A stretch of DNA of 64,000 nucleotides from Synechococcus sp. LA31 (GCF_018502385.1 NZ_CP075523.1:620001-684000), one strand, 5' to 3'. Positions 55,768 through 64,000 are shown, counted from the stretch's first letter. Notes: a model not told the origin generated them from the letters alone. Made by a program: numbers and translations.

Positions 55768-56133
55768 ATGGCCATCACGGTGAGGCAGCGGCGCGGCAAC
55801 TGGGCTGAACAGCGGGCCCTGAGGCTGCTGCAGGCCGCTGGCTGGCAACTGCTGGAGCGGCAGTGGCACTGCCGCTGGGGGGAGCTCGATCTGCTGCTCT
55901 ACAAACCCCAGCGCCTGCTGCTGGTGGAGGTGAAGAGCCGCCGCCGTTGCGGGCTGGATGGCTGGGGCATCGCCAGCTTCACGGTGGCTAAGCGATCGCG
56001 CTTGGCGGCCGCTTATCGCTGCTGGTTGGCTGCTCATCCGGGCTACCACCGCTGCGGCGTGGAGCTGGTGTTAGCCCTGGTGCCCCTGCCGCCGGCTAGG
56101 GAGCGGGTGCGCTGGATTCGCTGCTGGGGGTAG
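55768..56133 (+). CDS. YraN family (UPF0102) endonuclease-like protein
   Basis: 121 residues with the restriction-endonuclease-like core: GNWAEQRALRLLQAAGWQLLERQWHCRWGELDLL and VEVKSRR (E-x-D and E-x-K residues). The family is widespread and its role undefined. The 3' end overlaps the opposite-strand small exported protein by 38 nt. Confidence 0.9.
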   Translation: MAITVRQRRGNWAEQRALRLLQAAGWQLLERQWHCRWGELDLLLYKPQRLLLVEVKSRRRCGLDGWGIASFTVAKRSRLAAAYRCWLAAHPGYHRCGVELVLALVPLPPARERVRWIRCWG

Positions 56134-56356
56134 TGCCGCTCGGAGCGGTGGTGTATTCGACCGTGCAGATGTAGCGGTAGTTGCCGATATGCACGTTCAC
56201 CACGGTGCATTTGGTATTGGTGACCGTTGCATTGGCTGGCATCTGGGCCTCAGCGCGTTCGATCGCGCTTTTCTTATCCCAGATCGATTCCGCGGTGATC
56301 GAGCCGGCTCGTACGGCAGGGCTCAGAGCCAGGAACAGGGCTCCGGCAAGCGGCAT
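56096..56356 (-). CDS. Small exported hypothetical protein, 86 aa
   Basis: From ATG 56356: signal peptide (MPLAGALFLALSPAVRAG), then ITAESIWDKKSAIERAEAQMPANATVTNTKC and a Cys-containing strand VNVHIGNYRYICTVEY, ending in a Ser/Pro tail. The two Cys may pair. The sequence has a well-formed IWDKKSAIERAxAQMP motif suggesting a conserved small family, not named here. The frame is open far upstream (to 57826) antisense to rsmA; that part is shadow. Confidence 0.7.
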   Translation of the reverse strand: MPLAGALFLALSPAVRAGSITAESIWDKKSAIERAEAQMPANATVTNTKCTVVNVHIGNYRYICTVEYTTAPSGTTPSSESSAPAP

Positions 56357-56479
56357 TGCCTTCAGCCAGGGGGGGAGGGAATGCGGTCGCACGGGATCTG
56401 CGCAGCTGCTGTTCTGTCTAACCACGCCGGTGCCTCGCGGCCAGGGAGCAATCTGGAAGCAGGCCTGTCGCTTGTTTCG

Positions 56480-57292
56480 ATGACCTTCGCGGCCCATCGC
56501 ACCCGCAAACGCTTCGGGCAGCACTGGCTTAAGGATGAGCGGGTGCTGCAGGAGATCCTGGCGGCAGCCGAGCTCAGCGAGCGCGACACCGTGCTGGAGG
56601 TTGGGCCGGGCCGCGGTGCTCTCACCGAACGGCTGCTGGCCTCGCCAGCCATGGCGGTGCGGGCGGTGGAGTTGGATCGTGATCTGGTCGAGGGCTTGCA
56701 GCAGCGCTTCGGCCCAGATCCCCGCTTTGGGCTCATCCAGGGTGATGTGCTGGCGGTGCCGCTGCCAGAGGCCGGCATCGTGGTGGCGAATATTCCTTAC
56801 AACATCACCGGCCCGCTGTTGGAGCGGCTGGTGGGTCGGCTCGATCGGCCGGTGACGCAGCCTTACAGGCGGCTGGTGCTGCTGATGCAGCAGGAGGTGG
56901 CTGGGCGCATTCGAGCTCTGCCTGGCAGCAGTGCCTATTCCGCCTTGAGCGTGCGCATGCAGCTGCTGGCTCAATGCCGCTCGATCTGTCTGGTGCCGCC
57001 CCGCTGTTTTCAGCCCCCCCCAAAGGTGATGAGTGAGGTTGTGGCCATCGATCCGTTGCCAGCCGAGCAGCAGCTGGATCCGGCCCTGGCGCGCACGGTG
57101 GAGGTGCTGCTGCGCCGCTGTTTTGCCGCCCGTCGCAAAATGCTGCGCAACACTCTGGCGGGGCTGCAACCCCCGGAGCAGCTGGGGGCTCTCACGGCGG
57201 CGGCGGGGATTGACCTGGCACAGCGGCCTCAGGAGGTGGCGCCGGCGGCCTGGGTCGATCTGGCGGCGGGCTTGAATCGCCTCAACGCCTGA
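56480..57292 (+). CDS. rsmA: 16S rRNA dimethyladenosine transferase
   Basis: Dimethylates A1518 and A1519 of 16S rRNA. 270 residues from ATG 56480: RKRFGQHWLKDERVLQEI, SAM motif VLEVGPGRGALTERLL, and catalytic NIPYNITGPLLERL. The frame extends to 56189 but the upstream part lacks conservation. Followed 9 nt later by ispE, a common ksgA-ispE pairing in cyanobacteria. Confidence 0.96.
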   Translation: MTFAAHRTRKRFGQHWLKDERVLQEILAAAELSERDTVLEVGPGRGALTERLLASPAMAVRAVELDRDLVEGLQQRFGPDPRFGLIQGDVLAVPLPEAGIVVANIPYNITGPLLERLVGRLDRPVTQPYRRLVLLMQQEVAGRIRALPGSSAYSALSVRMQLLAQCRSICLVPPRCFQPPPKVMSEVVAIDPLPAEQQLDPALARTVEVLLRRCFAARRKMLRNTLAGLQPPEQLGALTAAAGIDLAQRPQEVAPAAWVDLAAGLNRLNA

Positions 57293-57301
57293 ACCCATCG
57301 C

Positions 57302-58234
57302 ATGGCTGAGCTGCTGGTCAGCGCCCCCGCCAAGATCAACCTGCATCTGGAGGTGCTTGGGCTGCGGCCCGATGGCTTCCATGAGTTGGCGATGGTGATG
57401 CAAACGCTCGATCTGGCCGATCAGCTGCGGCTCAAACCCAGCGCCGATGGCCGCATCAGCCTGCGCTGCAGCCGCAGCGATCTGCCCACCGACGGCAGCA
57501 ACCTGATCGTGAAGGCGGCGGAGCTGCTGAAGTCGCGAGTTGGTCTGCCCGAGCTGGGGGCCAGCATCGAGCTTGAGAAGCGCATCCCCATCGGTGCGGG
57601 CCTGGCGGGTGGGTCCAGCGATGGGGCGGCTGCCCTGCTGGGGCTCAACGCGCTTTGGGGCTGCGGCTTCAATCAAGTCCAACTGCTGGAGATGGCTGCC
57701 CAGCTGGGCTCCGACATGCCCTTCTGTCTCGGTGGCGGCACCCAGCTCTGTTTTGGTCGCGGGGAGGTGCTTGAGCCTTTGGAGCTGAAGGATCCGCACG
57801 ATTTCAGCGTGCTGTTGATTAAGCATCCCGAATCCAGCGTGTCGACCCCATGGGCCTACGGCCGCTGCCGGGAGCAGCGCGGCGACTTCTATCTGACTCG
57901 TGAGGAAGAGTTTGAGCAGCGCCGGCAGTCGCTACGCACAGGACCGCTTCTATCTGCCCTGCGGGGTGAGGGTCCCATGCCACCGCTGCGCAACGACCTG
58001 CAGGCGGTGGTGGAGCCGGATGTAGCCAGTGTGCGCGAGGGTCTGGCCCTGCTGCGGCAGGCCAGTGATGCTCTGGTGGTCGCGATGAGCGGCTCGGGGC
58101 CGAGCCTGTTTGCCCTGTTCCCAGACGCGGCGGCAGCAGAGCGGGCTCAGCAGCAGCTGCAGCCGGCCTTGCATCAAGGGGGCTTCGAGGCCTGGCTCTG
58201 CCGCTGCATCGGCTCTGGTGCCACGCTGGGCTGA
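57302..58234 (+). CDS. ispE: 4-diphosphocytidyl-2-C-methyl-D-erythritol kinase
   Basis: GHMP kinase of the MEP isoprenoid pathway, 310 residues. [23 protein letters not shown] at the N-terminus and the ATP loop [21 protein letters not shown] are diagnostic, with [15 protein letters not shown] near the C-terminus. Feeds carotenoid, chlorophyll and quinone side chains. Confidence 0.96.
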   Translation: MAELLVSAPAKINLHLEVLGLRPDGFHELAMVMQTLDLADQLRLKPSADGRISLRCSRSDLPTDGSNLIVKAAELLKSRVGLPELGASIELEKRIPIGAGLAGGSSDGAAALLGLNALWGCGFNQVQLLEMAAQLGSDMPFCLGGGTQLCFGRGEVLEPLELKDPHDFSVLLIKHPESSVSTPWAYGRCREQRGDFYLTREEEFEQRRQSLRTGPLLSALRGEGPMPPLRNDLQAVVEPDVASVREGLALLRQASDALVVAMSGSGPSLFALFPDAAAAERAQQQLQPALHQGGFEAWLCRCIGSGATLG

Positions 58235-58253
58235 TGCCGCATGGAGTCAGCCC

Positions 58254-58601
58254 GTGAGCGAGAGGCCAGCCTCTGAATCAAACAGCTCCTCATCCGCTAG
58301 CTCAGCATCCACCAGCCGGCCCCGCAAGGGGCCGCTCAGCTTCCTGAGCGGTTCACTCACCAGTTTTGGCCTGGGCTGGCTGGCACTGCAACTGGCCCAG
58401 CGGATCGTGGGCTACTACGCCGAACATCCACCCCACTACGACGTGCGCTTTGCCCAGAGCATCGCGGTGTTCATGAAGACCCTGTTTGTGGGGATGAGCT
58501 TTCTGGCCACGTTCACCTTCGCTTTTGTGGGCATCGGCCTTTTTCTCACCTTTGTGCGCAGCCTCCTACCGGGCTGGAGCGAAGCGGAACAAACTCCCTA
58601 G
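58254..58601 (+). CDS. DUF3082 family membrane protein
   Basis: 115 residues from GTG 58254: Ser-rich N-terminus (about 35 residues), then two hydrophobic helices, GWLALQLAQRIVGYY and SFLATFTFAFVGIGLFLTFV, with an AQSIAVFMKTLFVGMSF link. Matches the cyanobacterial DUF3082 family of unknown function. The in-frame extension to 58110 overlaps ispE and is not favoured. Confidence 0.8.
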   Translation: MSERPASESNSSSSASSASTSRPRKGPLSFLSGSLTSFGLGWLALQLAQRIVGYYAEHPPHYDVRFAQSIAVFMKTLFVGMSFLATFTFAFVGIGLFLTFVRSLLPGWSEAEQTP

Positions 58602-58627
58602 CCTTGGAGCTCGCCGCTGCGTTGTTG

Positions 58628-58723
58628 ATGACAGCCCACGACCTGCAGCTGCTGGTGCTGCTGCTCTCACCCGGGATGCTGCTCTCGGTCCTGCTCCTCG
58701 TCACCTTCGCTGCAGGCGGCTGA
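58628..58723 (+). CDS. 31-aa single-helix membrane microprotein
   Basis: ATG 58628 encodes a 31-residue peptide, mostly Leu/Val, with HDLQLL before a single transmembrane helix (about 8-27, broken by SPGM) and a Gly-Gly end. Size and composition resemble the tiny photosystem or cytochrome subunits of cyanobacteria, but no known subunit was matched. It lies 47 nt upstream of pdhB. Prediction rests on composition and a clean frame. Confidence 0.45.
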   Translation: MTAHDLQLLVLLLSPGMLLSVLLLVTFAAGG

Positions 58724-58770
58724 GATAAGTTGGCGCAGCGACCGGCCTGAGCCGGACTGAGTGCTCCGCC

Positions 58771-59754
58771 GTGGCTGAGACCCTGTTGTTCAACGCCCTG
58801 CGCGAGGCCATCGATGAAGAGATGGCTCGCGATCCTCACGTGTGTGTGATGGGGGAGGACGTTGGTCAGTACGGCGGGTCCTACAAAGTCACCAAAGACC
58901 TCTACGACAAATACGGCGAACTGCGGGTGCTCGACACCCCGATCGCTGAAAACGCTTTCACCGGCATGGCGGTGGGTGCGGCGATGACGGGCCTACGCCC
59001 GATCGTCGAAGGCATGAACATGGGCTTCTTGCTGCTCGCCTTCAACCAGATCTCCAACAACATGGGAATGCTCCGCTACACCAGTGGCGGCAACTTCACC
59101 ATTCCTGCCGTGGTGCGGGGGCCTGGCGGTGTGGGCCGTCAGCTCGGCGCCGAGCACAGCCAGCGCCTCGAGGCCTATTTCCATGCCGTGCCCGGCATCA
59201 AGATCGTGGCGGTGAGCACTCCCACGAACGCTAAGGGCCTGATGAAGGCCGCCATTCGCGACAACAACCCCGTGCTGTTCTTTGAGCACGTGTTGCTCTA
59301 CAACCTCAGCGAGGAGATCCCAGGCGGCGATTACATCTGCGCTCTCGACCAGGCCGATCTGGTGCAGCAGGGCAGTGATGTGACGATCCTCACCTACTCC
59401 CGCATGCGCCACCACTGCCTCAAGGCGGTGGAGCAGCTGGAGAAAGAGGGCGTGAGCGTGGAATTGATCGATCTGATCAGCCTCAAGCCCTTCGACATGG
59501 AGACCATCGCCCGCTCGATCCGCAAGACCCACAAGGTGCTGATCGTGGAGGAGTGCATGAAGACCGGCGGCATCGGCGCTGAGCTGATGGCGTTGATCAC
59601 CGAGCAGTGTTTCGATGATCTCGATTGCCGTCCGGTGCGTTTGTCGTCGCAAGACATCCCCACCCCCTACAACGGCACGCTCGAGAACCTCACGATCATT
59701 CAGCCCCACCAGATCGTGGAAGCCGCCAAGGCCCTCAAGAGCGGCCAGGTCTGA
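58771..59754 (+). CDS. pdhB: Pyruvate dehydrogenase E1 component, beta subunit
   Basis: 327 residues from GTG 58771. [44 protein letters not shown] and the C-terminal transketolase domain [15 protein letters not shown] are typical of E1-beta. With E1-alpha, E2 and E3 (outside the window) it makes acetyl-CoA. Followed 40 nt later by secD. Confidence 0.96.
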   Translation: MAETLLFNALREAIDEEMARDPHVCVMGEDVGQYGGSYKVTKDLYDKYGELRVLDTPIAENAFTGMAVGAAMTGLRPIVEGMNMGFLLLAFNQISNNMGMLRYTSGGNFTIPAVVRGPGGVGRQLGAEHSQRLEAYFHAVPGIKIVAVSTPTNAKGLMKAAIRDNNPVLFFEHVLLYNLSEEIPGGDYICALDQADLVQQGSDVTILTYSRMRHHCLKAVEQLEKEGVSVELIDLISLKPFDMETIARSIRKTHKVLIVEECMKTGGIGAELMALITEQCFDDLDCRPVRLSSQDIPTPYNGTLENLTIIQPHQIVEAAKALKSGQV

Positions 59755-59794
59755 TCACGATCGCTTTTTTCTACCCCTCGCAACACCGGTTCTG

Positions 59795-61276
59795 ATGGCG
59801 CGTCAACAGGGGTGGTTTGCCCTAATCCTGGCTTTGGCGATTGCGGCGGGAGCCGTGCTGGCCAGCTTCCCCTTGCAGCTCGGCCTTGATCTCAAGGGCG
59901 GCAGCCAGCTCACCTTGCAGGTGTTGCCGGCCGGTGCGATCAAACAGGTGAAGAGCGAACAGCTTGAGGCCGTGAAGGATGTGCTCGACCGCCGCATCAA
60001 TGGCCTCGGGGTGGCTGAATCCACCCTGCAGAGCGTTGGCGATGATCAGCTGGTGCTGCAGCTCCCCGGTGAGCAAGACCCCAGCCGTGCCGCCAAGGTG
60101 CTCGGGACGACCGCTCTGCTTGAGTTTCGCGCTCAGAAGGCCGGCACTGAACAGGAGATGAGTGGGCTGCTCAAGCTCAAACGCCAGGCCGTGGCGGTGC
60201 TCAATCAGAGTCGGCAGCAGCAAGCAGCAGGGCAGGAGAAGCCAGAGATCAAAACCGATGAGCTCGCCCAGGCGCTTGACCAGCTTGGGCTGACGGTGCC
60301 TGACGGCAGCGGAGAAGCCGAACAACTTGAGCTGCTGTTGGCTGAGGTCAACCGCCGCATCGTGGATCTCTACGAGCCCGCCCAGCTCACCGGCAAAGAC
60401 CTCACCAGCGCTGGTCGCCAGCAGCAGCAAACCGGCAGCGGCTGGGATGTGACCCTCGGCTTCAATGCCGAGGGCGGCCGTAAGTTTGCGGAGCTCACCC
60501 AGGGCATTGCCGGCAGTGGCCGTCTCCTGGGAATCGTGCTTGATGGCCGCTCCATCAGCGAAGCGAGTGTGGGCCCGGAGTTCAAGCCTGCGGGCATCAG
60601 CGGCGGTGCTGCCAGCATCACCGGCAATTTCACTGCTGAGGAAGCACGCGATCTCGAAGTGCAGCTGCGCGGCGGCTCCTTGCCACTGCCGGTGAAGGTG
60701 ATCGAGCAGCGCACCATCGGCGCCACCCTTGGGGCTGAAAACGTGCAACGCAGCCTCGCCGCTGGCCTGTTTGGCCTGGCCCTTGTGGCGTTGTTCATGG
60801 TGGTGATGTATCGGCTTCCTGGCTTCGTAGCGGTGCTGGCGCTGGCGCTCTATTCCCTGTTCAACCTCGCGCTCTACGCGCTGATTCCCGTCACCCTCAC
60901 TCTGCCGGGCATTGCGGGTTTTATCCTCTCCATCGGCATCGCAGTGGATGCCAATGTCTTGATCTTTGAGCGGGTCAAGGAAGAGTTGCGGCGCGGCAAC
61001 ACCCTGATTCGCTCCATTGATGCTGGCTTCTCCCTGGCCTTTTCCTCGATCTTGGATGGCCATGTCACCGGCCTGATCAGCTGTGCCGCCCTGTTTGCAC
61101 TGGGCACGGGCCTGGTCAAGGGATTTGCCCTCACCCTTGGGATTGGTTTGGTGCTGAGCCTGTTCACAGCCCTGAGCTGCACCCGCACGCTCTTGCGCTT
61201 GCTGATGGGCTATCCAGCACTGCGCCGTGCCACCTTCTTCCTCCCTGCTGCCCAGTTGCCCGGGAGCGTCGCCTGA
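59795..61276 (+). CDS. secD: Protein translocase subunit SecD
   Basis: 493 residues from ATG 59795: first helix (WFALILALAIAAGAVLASF), LGLDLKGGSQLTLQV, the periplasmic P1 region, and a C-terminal block of five helices with GFILSIGIAVDANVLIFERVKEELRRG. It uses the proton gradient to pull exported proteins through SecYEG. The stop overlaps the secF start in ATGA. Confidence 0.96.
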   Translation: MARQQGWFALILALAIAAGAVLASFPLQLGLDLKGGSQLTLQVLPAGAIKQVKSEQLEAVKDVLDRRINGLGVAESTLQSVGDDQLVLQLPGEQDPSRAAKVLGTTALLEFRAQKAGTEQEMSGLLKLKRQAVAVLNQSRQQQAAGQEKPEIKTDELAQALDQLGLTVPDGSGEAEQLELLLAEVNRRIVDLYEPAQLTGKDLTSAGRQQQQTGSGWDVTLGFNAEGGRKFAELTQGIAGSGRLLGIVLDGRSISEASVGPEFKPAGISGGAASITGNFTAEEARDLEVQLRGGSLPLPVKVIEQRTIGATLGAENVQRSLAAGLFGLALVALFMVVMYRLPGFVAVLALALYSLFNLALYALIPVTLTLPGIAGFILSIGIAVDANVLIFERVKEELRRGNTLIRSIDAGFSLAFSSILDGHVTGLISCAALFALGTGLVKGFALTLGIGLVLSLFTALSCTRTLLRLLMGYPALRRATFFLPAAQLPGSVA

Positions 61277-62268
61277 TGACTGCCAGTTCTCCCGCGCCTC
61301 AGATCGGCAATTCCGCCATGGTCGAGCCTCGCTTCCGCATCACACGCATCCGTCGCCAGGGCTGGCTGGTCTCAGGGCTGGCCGTGCTGCTCAGCTTTGT
61401 CGGTATGGCCCTGTGCTGGAGCAACCCGCGCATCGGAGCGCCGCTCCGCCCTGGCCTCGATTTCACCGGGGGCACGCAGCTTCAGATTGAGCGCAGCTGC
61501 AGCGTTGCCGATTGCGCCAGCTTGCGTGCGGCTGCCGTGCAGCAACGGTTAGCCGAGATCACCCTGCCGGCCAGTGGCGCCGTTGAGGCCCCTCGCCTCA
61601 CGAGTGCTGGCGTGCAAGTGCTGGATGGCGGCCGCTCTCTGGAGCTGCGGCTCCCTGATCTCGAGCCTGAGCAAACCCAGGCCTTGATCGATCAGCTGAT
61701 ACCGCTCACTGGACCTGTCAATCCACAGCAGCTCTCGGTCAACACCATCGGTCCCACCCTCGGCAGTCAGCTGCTGCGCAGCAGTGCCGTATCGCTGCTG
61801 GTCAGTTTTGCTTTGATCGCCGCCTATATCAGCTTTCGCTACGACGGCATTTATGCCGCCTTGGCCTTGCTCTGCCTAGCCCATGACGTGCTGATTACCT
61901 GCGGAGTGTTCGCCTGGCTGGGTCTGATCAGCGGTGTGGAGGTGGACTCTCTGTTTGCAGTGGCCTTGATCACGGTGGCTGGCTATTCGGTGAATGACAC
62001 CGTGGTGGTCTTCGATCGCATTCGCGAACAGCGACGTGAACAGCGCGATTTAAGCCTGAGTGACCAGGTGGATCTGGCTGTGGATGCCACCTTTACTCGC
62101 TCGCTCTACACCTCCTTCACCACCCTGCTTCCCCTGATCGCCTTGTTGCTCTTTGGCGGCGGCAGCCTGTTTTGGTTTGCTGTAGCCCTCACCGTGGGCA
62201 TCGGTGTGGGCAGCTGGTCGAGTATCGGCATCGCACCAACCCTCCTGCCACTGCTCACGCGGCGATGA
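61276..62268 (+). CDS. secF: Protein translocase subunit SecF
   Basis: 330 residues from ATG 61276 (ATG 61318 in frame). GLDFTGGTQLQIE, VNTIGPTLGSQLLRSS, FRYDGIYAALALLCLAHDVLI, and VAGYSVNDTVVVFDRIREQ are SecF signatures; six helices. Partner of SecD in one membrane complex. Its stop overlaps the next small gene in ATGA. Confidence 0.96.
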   Translation: MTASSPAPQIGNSAMVEPRFRITRIRRQGWLVSGLAVLLSFVGMALCWSNPRIGAPLRPGLDFTGGTQLQIERSCSVADCASLRAAAVQQRLAEITLPASGAVEAPRLTSAGVQVLDGGRSLELRLPDLEPEQTQALIDQLIPLTGPVNPQQLSVNTIGPTLGSQLLRSSAVSLLVSFALIAAYISFRYDGIYAALALLCLAHDVLITCGVFAWLGLISGVEVDSLFAVALITVAGYSVNDTVVVFDRIREQRREQRDLSLSDQVDLAVDATFTRSLYTSFTTLLPLIALLLFGGGSLFWFAVALTVGIGVGSWSSIGIAPTLLPLLTRR

Positions 62269-62471
62269 GCGGTCCTGGGCGCCGACGCCCCCTGCAGTTG
62301 CCGTTGATTCCGCTTGTTTTAGGGCTGCTTGCCCTACTCGATCTGCGCACTGAATTACTGCTGCTGCTCGATCACTTCACCTTCTCTAGCTTGATTGAGA
62401 TTCCCCGCCATCACCCCTTGGCAATCGCCGTGCTGGCGTGCATCCCCTGGATGATCCAGCGGCCCCAGTAG
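62265..62471 (+). CDS. Small membrane protein coupled to secF, 68 aa
   Basis: ATG 62265 overlaps the secF stop by 4 nt. Sequence: basic start (SGPGRRRP), helix LQLPLIPLVLGLLALLDL, central LLLLLDHFTFSSLIEIPRHHPLAIAVLACI and end WMIQRPQ. Two short hydrophobic segments. Translational coupling with secF suggests a membrane role; family not recognised. Confidence 0.65.
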   Translation: MSGPGRRRPLQLPLIPLVLGLLALLDLRTELLLLLDHFTFSSLIEIPRHHPLAIAVLACIPWMIQRPQ

Positions 62472-62474
62472 CCC

Positions 62475-63476
62475 TTAGAGCCACCGATCCATCACCTGCT
62501 CCACCACAACACGCTGTGACAGCACTTGGAGCACCACCACCAGCGGCAGGGCCAGCAGCACGCCCGGCAACCCCAGGAGCGCCCCAAGGCTGAGCTGTGC
62601 CATGAGTGCCACCGTAGGTAGCAGATTTACGGTGCGGCTCAGCAGGATCGGAGTGAGCAGGAAGGCTTCACCGTTCTGAAGGATCAGTCTCAGGATCAAC
62701 ACCTGCAGGGCTAGTGCAGGCGATACCAGCAGGGCGACGGCCAGGGGCAGCGCGGTCGCCACTGTTGGGCCGATAGTCGGCACAAAAGTCAGCAGACCGC
62801 ACACCAGTCCACTGAGTAGCGCCAAAGGCACCTTCAGCAGGGCCAGCCCTGCCCAGGTGAGCAGAAACACACTGCTGGCGGAGATGGTCATGCCGGCCAG
62901 CCAGCCACCTAGGGCCTGGCGGCATTCACCGAGCAAGGTGGTGACCAGAGGCCGGTAGTGGGCTGGCGTGGCCGCCAACACCAGCCGCTGGTGACTACGC
63001 GGATCGAGCACCAGCAGCAGCGCCAGCAGCCCCATCAGCAGCAGCTGGATCGTGCCATTGGCGGCACCACCGGCAAAGCCCAGAAGCTGCCCCCCCAGTG
63101 GTTGCAGTTTGTCGAACGTGGCGAACTCCGCCAGACGACCCTCGAGGCTCTCCAGCATCGCCACGCCACCCATGAGCTCGCCGATCCGATTGATCACCGC
63201 CGGCACAAGCTGCGTGAGTTGCTGCACCTGTTCGATCAGCTCCGGCAGCAGCAGTTCCCCCAGCTGCCAGCCGCCCAGTAGAAGCATCGCGACGACCACC
63301 AACAGCGATTGCGGGCGGTTGAGCGGGGTGTAGCGCCGCAACCAGGTCACAGGGACATCCAGGGCCACCGCCAGCACCACCGCCCCGAACAGCACCAGCA
63401 GCACCCAGCGCAGTTCCCAGGCCAGTAGTCCGAGCACTACCAGGGCGAGCAACCCGATTAACCCGCGGCCGGTCAT
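62475..63476 (-). CDS. AI-2E family transporter (PerM-like)
   Basis: 333 residues, seven to eight hydrophobic helices, with LLTFVPTIGPTVATALPLAVALL and the LGLPGVLLALPLVVVLQVL end characteristic of the AI-2E/PerM family. Members have been linked to autoinducer export or Na+/H+ antiport; substrate unknown. It follows a paralogue on the same strand with a 4-nt overlap. Its end is 3 nt from the convergent secF-linked small gene. Confidence 0.9.
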   Translation of the reverse strand: MTGRGLIGLLALVVLGLLAWELRWVLLVLFGAVVLAVALDVPVTWLRRYTPLNRPQSLLVVVAMLLLGGWQLGELLLPELIEQVQQLTQLVPAVINRIGELMGGVAMLESLEGRLAEFATFDKLQPLGGQLLGFAGGAANGTIQLLLMGLLALLLVLDPRSHQRLVLAATPAHYRPLVTTLLGECRQALGGWLAGMTISASSVFLLTWAGLALLKVPLALLSGLVCGLLTFVPTIGPTVATALPLAVALLVSPALALQVLILRLILQNGEAFLLTPILLSRTVNLLPTVALMAQLSLGALLGLPGVLLALPLVVVLQVLSQRVVVEQVMDRWL

Positions 63477-64000
63477 GTCAGTGGGCGCTGCCGGCGCCAG
63501 GGATCCAGCACATCGTGGATCAGTACCTCACGGATGACCACCTGGAGGCACACCGCCAGAGGCAGGGCCAGCAACAATCCCAGCGGCCCGAACAGCACGG
63601 TGAACACGAACTGGGCTGCGAGGGTGAGACCGGGAAGCAGCTTCACCTGGTGGTGCATCACCGATGGAGTGATCACATAGCTCTCCAGGTTCTGGACCAG
63701 CACGTAGAGCCCGAGCACTGCCAAAGCCTTCCAAGGGGACACCAGCAGCGCCACCGACATTGGAAACACGGTGCTCAAGGTGGGCCCCACATTGGGAATG
63801 ATGTTGAGTAGCCCCGCCAGCAATGCGTTGGCCACCACCAGCTTCACTCCCAGCAGAGAGAGGCCTATGCCTGCCAGCAGAGCCACGCAGAGCGAGCTGA
63901 TCAGCACGCCGCCCATCCAGCTGCTGAGGGCTTCACCGCACTGAGACAGAACCTGGCGCATCCGCCGCCGGTAGAACGAGGGCGCCAGCAGCACTGCCAC
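63473..64000 (-). CDS. AI-2E family transporter, truncated by the window end
   Basis: The C-terminal 175 residues are visible: LLNIIPNVGPTLSTVFPMSVALLVSPWKAL and FGPLGLLLALPLAVCLQVV are the same family signatures as in the adjacent gene, with moderate divergence between the two. The frame continues past 64000. Its stop overlaps the next gene start (ATGA), so the pair is translationally coupled and may form a heteromer. Confidence 0.88.
   Translation of the reverse strand: MAVLLAPSFYRRRMRQVLSQCGEALSSWMGGVLISSLCVALLAGIGLSLLGVKLVVANALLAGLLNIIPNVGPTLSTVFPMSVALLVSPWKALAVLGLYVLVQNLESYVITPSVMHHQVKLLPGLTLAAQFVFTVLFGPLGLLLALPLAVCLQVVIREVLIHDVLDPWRRQRPLT

Noticed and set aside
56357-57826. 576-aa minus-strand frame across rsmA and ispE
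   Set aside because: Only its last 86 residues look like a protein; the rest is low-complexity antisense to two intact genes.
59822-61063. 413-aa frame antisense to secD
   Set aside because: Shadow of secD third-position GC; no domain-like sequence.
1-64000. CRISPR arrays, insertion sequences, prophage, toxin-antitoxin or restriction systems
   Set aside because: No regular direct repeats with spacers, no transposase or integrase motifs, and no phage structural genes were seen; the DUF723-like gene alone is not enough.

Overview
The window is a gene-dense, high-GC stretch of cyanobacterial chromosome, most likely from the freshwater or brackish Synechococcus/Cyanobium (alpha-cyanobacterial) lineage. 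This rests on cyanobacterium-restricted families (PAM68, DUF760, DUF1816, DUF1350, DUF3082, DUF3288, NblA-like proteins), phylloquinone genes (menD, menB), a solanesyl diphosphate synthase, NtcA-type and cyanobacterial LexA-type binding sites, scattered HIP1 octamers (GCGATCGC), frequent GTG/TTG starts and 4-nt gene overlaps. No insertion sequence, prophage, CRISPR array or rRNA operon was found. The content is mostly core metabolism and housekeeping with a few accessory genes.

Layout. 1-8.2 kb: the end of a family 2 glycosyltransferase; two tiny NblA-like genes flanking glycogen phosphorylase (glgP), each behind an NtcA promoter of identical geometry; a manganese ABC transporter (mntC-mntA-mntB) followed by a DUF4336 protein. 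8.2-16.3 kb: DUF760, signal peptidase I, menD-menB, an L,D-transpeptidase, glycogen synthase, a proline-rich membrane protein and murF. 16.3-21.9 kb, minus strand: ubiD, an Rrf2 regulator, aroA, an MnmD-like methyltransferase and glmU, apparently one operon. 21.9-31.8 kb: comB, a nitrilase-family amidase, a cell-wall amidase, murI, sds, a HAD phosphatase, acs, DUF1350, peroxiredoxin Q and a DnaQ-like exonuclease. 31.8-35.8 kb, minus strand: tRNA-Pro(UGG) with its terminator, small membrane/secreted proteins, an MliC-like protein coupled to msrA, and an ABC exporter.

35.8-51.4 kb: DUF3288, trpD, carA, a STAS protein, Mini-RNase III, a TrmH-family rRNA methyltransferase with a long Arg-rich extension, DUF1816, gatA, an intact intein-free dnaE, then (minus) ruvA-rpsO-PAM68, a lipoprotein, a DMT exporter and dnaG. 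51.4-64 kb: an SOS locus (umuD-umuC with a LexA-type box) divergent from a secreted Ntn-hydrolase, a pentapeptide-repeat lumenal protein, small hypotheticals, a YraN-type protein, rsmA-ispE-DUF3082, pdhB, secD-secF and two overlapping AI-2E/PerM-family permeases, the second cut by the window end.

The most interesting observation is the pair of NblA-like microproteins around glgP. Both sit exactly 52 nt downstream of a perfect GTA-N8-TAC site followed at 21 nt by a TAN3T -10 box. This points to a nitrogen-starvation module combining phycobilisome turnover with glycogen mobilisation. Everything here was read by eye; no database search was possible.
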